A program made the position numbers and the translations under genes. From contig JAJZHU010000131.1 of the NCBI GenBank assembly GCA_021798375.1, positions 1 to 6,798 on the forward strand: DNA of 6,798 bases, in the 5' to 3' direction. Source of the stretch: Pseudomonadota bacterium. GTDB taxonomy: Bacteria > Pseudomonadota > Alphaproteobacteria > Acetobacterales > Acetobacteraceae. The notes beneath the pieces were generated by a model that made no database searches, had not been told where the DNA came from, and was given only the letters and a program-made list of their open reading frames with translations. This document shows positions 5,290-6,798 of the stretch, piece after piece (position 1 is the first letter of the stretch; every line of letters starts with the position of its first letter).

Positions 5290-6548
5290 TGGAACATCTT
5301 TTTGAAGCCGCGAGTTTCACCGGCTATGTTTACCCCAACGAGACAGTGTTTCCGTGGGGCGTGCTGATTGTTATTTATCCTTATCTCACCGGATTGGTTG
5401 CCGGTGCCTTTACCATTTCAAGTCTGTATCAGGTGTTCGGGGTACAAAGCCTGAAGCCGGTGGCGCATTTCGCATTGCTCAGTTCATTGTGCGTGATGCT
5501 GTTTGTGCCGACGCCCTTGCTCCTGCACCTTGGCCACCCGGAACGCGCCTTCAACGCGATGCTGACACCGCACGTAACTTCCGCCATGGCCATGTTCAGC
5601 TATGCGGCGAGTTTCTATATCCTGTTATTAATGACTGAAACATGGTTCGTGTTTCGGGAACATATTGTGCATCAGGCGCAACATCTAAAGGGTATTCCGG
5701 GGTTGTTTTATCGCGCGCTGACCCTCGGTTCGTACGATCTGTCCGAAAAGGCAATGCACTATGACCGCAAATGGATTTATGCGCTATCGGCGATCGGCAT
5801 ACCCGCGGCATGCGGGCTGCACGGTTATGTAGGGTTCTTGTTTGGCTCGTTAAAATCCCGCGAATGGTGGTCGTCGGATCTGATGCCGCCGATCTTTCTG
5901 CTCTCCGCCATTGTCTCGGGCACCGCGCTCACGATCGTGCTTTATGTTGTGGCTTGCAAGCTTCGCCGGACCACGGTGGTTCTCGATTGCCTGAAAATGA
6001 TGACCCATGTGCTATGGGGCTTCCTGATAGTGGCTTTGGTGCTCGAAGGTCTGGAATTCGGCAGCCTCGTCTATAAAGCCCGTGAAGGCATCGACGTTAT
6101 CTTGCAGTTTGTTACCGGCCCGCTGCTTGTGCCTTTCTGGATCATGCAGTTTTCCATTGGTGCCGTGCTTCCGATCTTTATCCTCACAGTGATGTTCTGG
6201 CGGAAGACCACCGGAAGAAACCTGATCATCGGCGCCACGGTGTGCGGCATTTTGGCGCTGTTCGAAGTACTAATGATGCGCACCAATGTGGTGATCGGTG
6301 GACAAGATATATCCAAGACAGGCAAGGGATTGCTGAGTTTTCCATGGGTATTCATGGGCCGTGAGGGCATATTCGCCGCGGCGGCGGTGCTTATCGCGCC
6401 GTTTATCCTGTTGCTGGGCATGGTAAGGGTCTTTCCACCCTGGGGTGAAGAGCCAACCGGCCGCGAGGAACTGGACTTTACGGACCCATGCGCCCCCACA
6501 CTTGCGCAGCTTATGGTTGATCGCGATTTATCCCGCAGCGAGGAATAA
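5289..6548 (+). CDS. nrfD: NrfD/PsrC-family integral membrane subunit, 419 aa
   Basis: A polytopic membrane protein of the polysulfide reductase NrfD family, which in other complexes binds quinone or quinol and docks a four-cluster iron-sulfur subunit. I count about nine hydrophobic segments (roughly 24-46, 58-79, 97-121, 163-186, 199-223, 238-258, 274-304, 311-330 and 357-380); a tenth is possible in the long seventh segment. Family landmarks are LGHPERAFNAML (81-92, equivalent of the usual LGRP segment) and LHGYVGFLFGSLKSREWW (177-194), followed by LMPPIFLLSAIVSG. The length is nearer to the longer members (DsrP, HybB, ActC) than to the roughly 320-residue E. coli NrfD. The C-terminal tail (from about 385) is hydrophilic and ends SRSEE. 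The symbol is the family name; no nitrite reductase gene (nrfA) is present, so a role in nitrite reduction is not implied. It is the last gene of the operon before a strong hairpin. Confidence 0.93.
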   Translation: MEHLFEAASFTGYVYPNETVFPWGVLIVIYPYLTGLVAGAFTISSLYQVFGVQSLKPVAHFALLSSLCVMLFVPTPLLLHLGHPERAFNAMLTPHVTSAMAMFSYAASFYILLLMTETWFVFREHIVHQAQHLKGIPGLFYRALTLGSYDLSEKAMHYDRKWIYALSAIGIPAACGLHGYVGFLFGSLKSREWWSSDLMPPIFLLSAIVSGTALTIVLYVVACKLRRTTVVLDCLKMMTHVLWGFLIVALVLEGLEFGSLVYKAREGIDVILQFVTGPLLVPFWIMQFSIGAVLPIFILTVMFWRKTTGRNLIIGATVCGILALFEVLMMRTNVVIGGQDISKTGKGLLSFPWVFMGREGIFAAAAVLIAPFILLLGMVRVFPPWGEEPTGREELDFTDPCAPTLAQLMVDRDLSRSEE

Positions 6549-6563
6549 CGCGATCCAACAAAC

Positions 6564-6604
6564 AACGACCGCCTGATCGCGGCGCGCGATCAGGCCACGT
6601 CGTT
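6564..6604. terminator. Strong hairpin between convergent genes, probable bidirectional terminator
   Basis: GCCTGATCGCG (6571-6581) and CGCGATCAGGC (6585-6595) form a perfect 11-base-pair stem around GCG. Outer arms AACGAC (6564-6569) and GTCGTT (6599-6604) add six pairs across a small internal loop. On the minus strand the inner stem is followed by a T-rich stretch (GGTCGTTGTTTGTTGG), which fits termination of the HxlR-family gene; on the plus strand there is no T-run. Placed 15 bases after the NrfD-family stop, it marks the operon end. Confidence 0.7.
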
Positions 6605-6613
6605 CGGGCCTGG

Positions 6614-6798
6614 CTATGGATCGGCCAGAGCCTGATCGTAACGCGCGCGAGCGGCACGTATCTGCGCCTGGTGGCGAACCGCCCAACCCGCGAGAGCATC
6701 GAGCTCCGCGCTTAAAGTCTCGCCAAGCTCGGTCAGGGCATATTCCACATGGGGCGGCATGGTGGGAAAGTAACCGCTGCGAGCTCCCCACCTCGCGG
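6614..6798 (-). CDS. HxlR-family transcriptional regulator, C-terminal fragment (runs off the right edge)
   Basis: The last 60 residues of a winged-helix regulator are visible. The stretch GYFPTMPPHVEYALTELGETL is the characteristic wing and following strand of the HxlR family (consensus near YPTVPPRVEYxLT), and it is followed by a helix with the conserved Trp (LDALAGWAVRH). It ends ...RYDQALADP and then TAG at 6614-6616. The DNA-recognition helix and any effector-sensing Cys lie outside the window. The first few visible residues (ARWGARS) fit the family less well than the rest, so a sequence error near the edge is possible. It converges on the NrfD-family gene and shares its terminator hairpin. 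HxlR proteins often respond to redox or electrophile stress, but whether this one controls the cytochrome operon cannot be judged here. Confidence 0.8.
   Translation of the reverse strand, partial: ARWGARSGYFPTMPPHVEYALTELGETLSAELDALAGWAVRHQAQIRAARARYDQALADP

Noticed and set aside
5289..6548. Assignment to the formate-dependent nitrite reductase (Nrf) system
   Set aside because: Only the NrfC/NrfD-type pair is shared. There is no pentahaem NrfA, and the cytochrome here is a tetrahaem-c4 fusion rather than NrfB. The name NrfD is used only for the family.
6571..6638. Repeated GCCTGATCG in the hairpin and inside the HxlR-family gene as a direct repeat
   Set aside because: Only nine bases, with the second copy explained by coding sequence (codons for YDQA). 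Two short copies do not make a repeat element.

Overview
The window looks like chromosomal DNA from an alphaproteobacterium, possibly of the Rhodospirillales. This rests on the moderately GC-rich sequence, on an alphaproteobacterial-type HNH protein close to GluQRS (glutamyl-queuosine tRNA-Asp synthetase), and on a fumarate-nitrate-reduction (FNR) type operator. The taxonomic placement is inference; no rRNA or other marker gene is present.

Left part (1-2576) is ordinary housekeeping and conserved-hypothetical content. It holds the 5' end of a lipoprotein gene leaving the window on the minus strand, a small Lys/Arg/Glu/Ala-rich protein of 53 residues (152-313), and a convergent HNH endonuclease-family gene with a TTG start (318-878). 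Next come an alpha/beta-hydrolase of the phospholipase/carboxylesterase type (1048-1710, minus) and, divergent from it, gluQRS (1758-2576, plus).

Right part (2642-6548) is a respiratory electron-transfer locus built around a divergent regulatory region. To the left, on the minus strand, lies a small exported monohaem cytochrome with a planctomycete-type cytochrome c domain (2642-3052). To the right, on the plus strand, lies a tightly coupled three-gene operon with one-base overlaps (TAATG, TGATG). It encodes a membrane-anchored or exported hexahaem cytochrome c (a tetrahaem module fused to a tandem cytochrome c4/c553-like dihaem module), a Tat-signal protein with four [4Fe-4S] motifs (NrfC/DsrO/PsrB type), and an integral membrane quinone-site protein of the NrfD/PsrC family. 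A perfect FNR-type palindrome, TTGAT-N4-ATCAA, lies between the divergent units. It is centred exactly 41.5 bases upstream of the start site predicted from a TACAAT -10 element for the monohaem cytochrome, which is the classical activating position. Low-oxygen control of at least that gene is therefore likely.

The operon ends at a strong hairpin (6564-6604) shared with a convergent HxlR-family regulator that runs off the right edge. No molybdopterin or other catalytic subunit lies between the divergent promoter region and this hairpin. The simplest reading is a compact quinone/periplasmic-cytochrome oxidoreductase: NrfD exchanges electrons with the quinone pool, the four-cluster protein relays them, and the six haems pass them to or from soluble periplasmic partners. 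The monohaem cytochrome is one possible partner. The direction of electron flow and the ultimate substrate cannot be read from the sequence.
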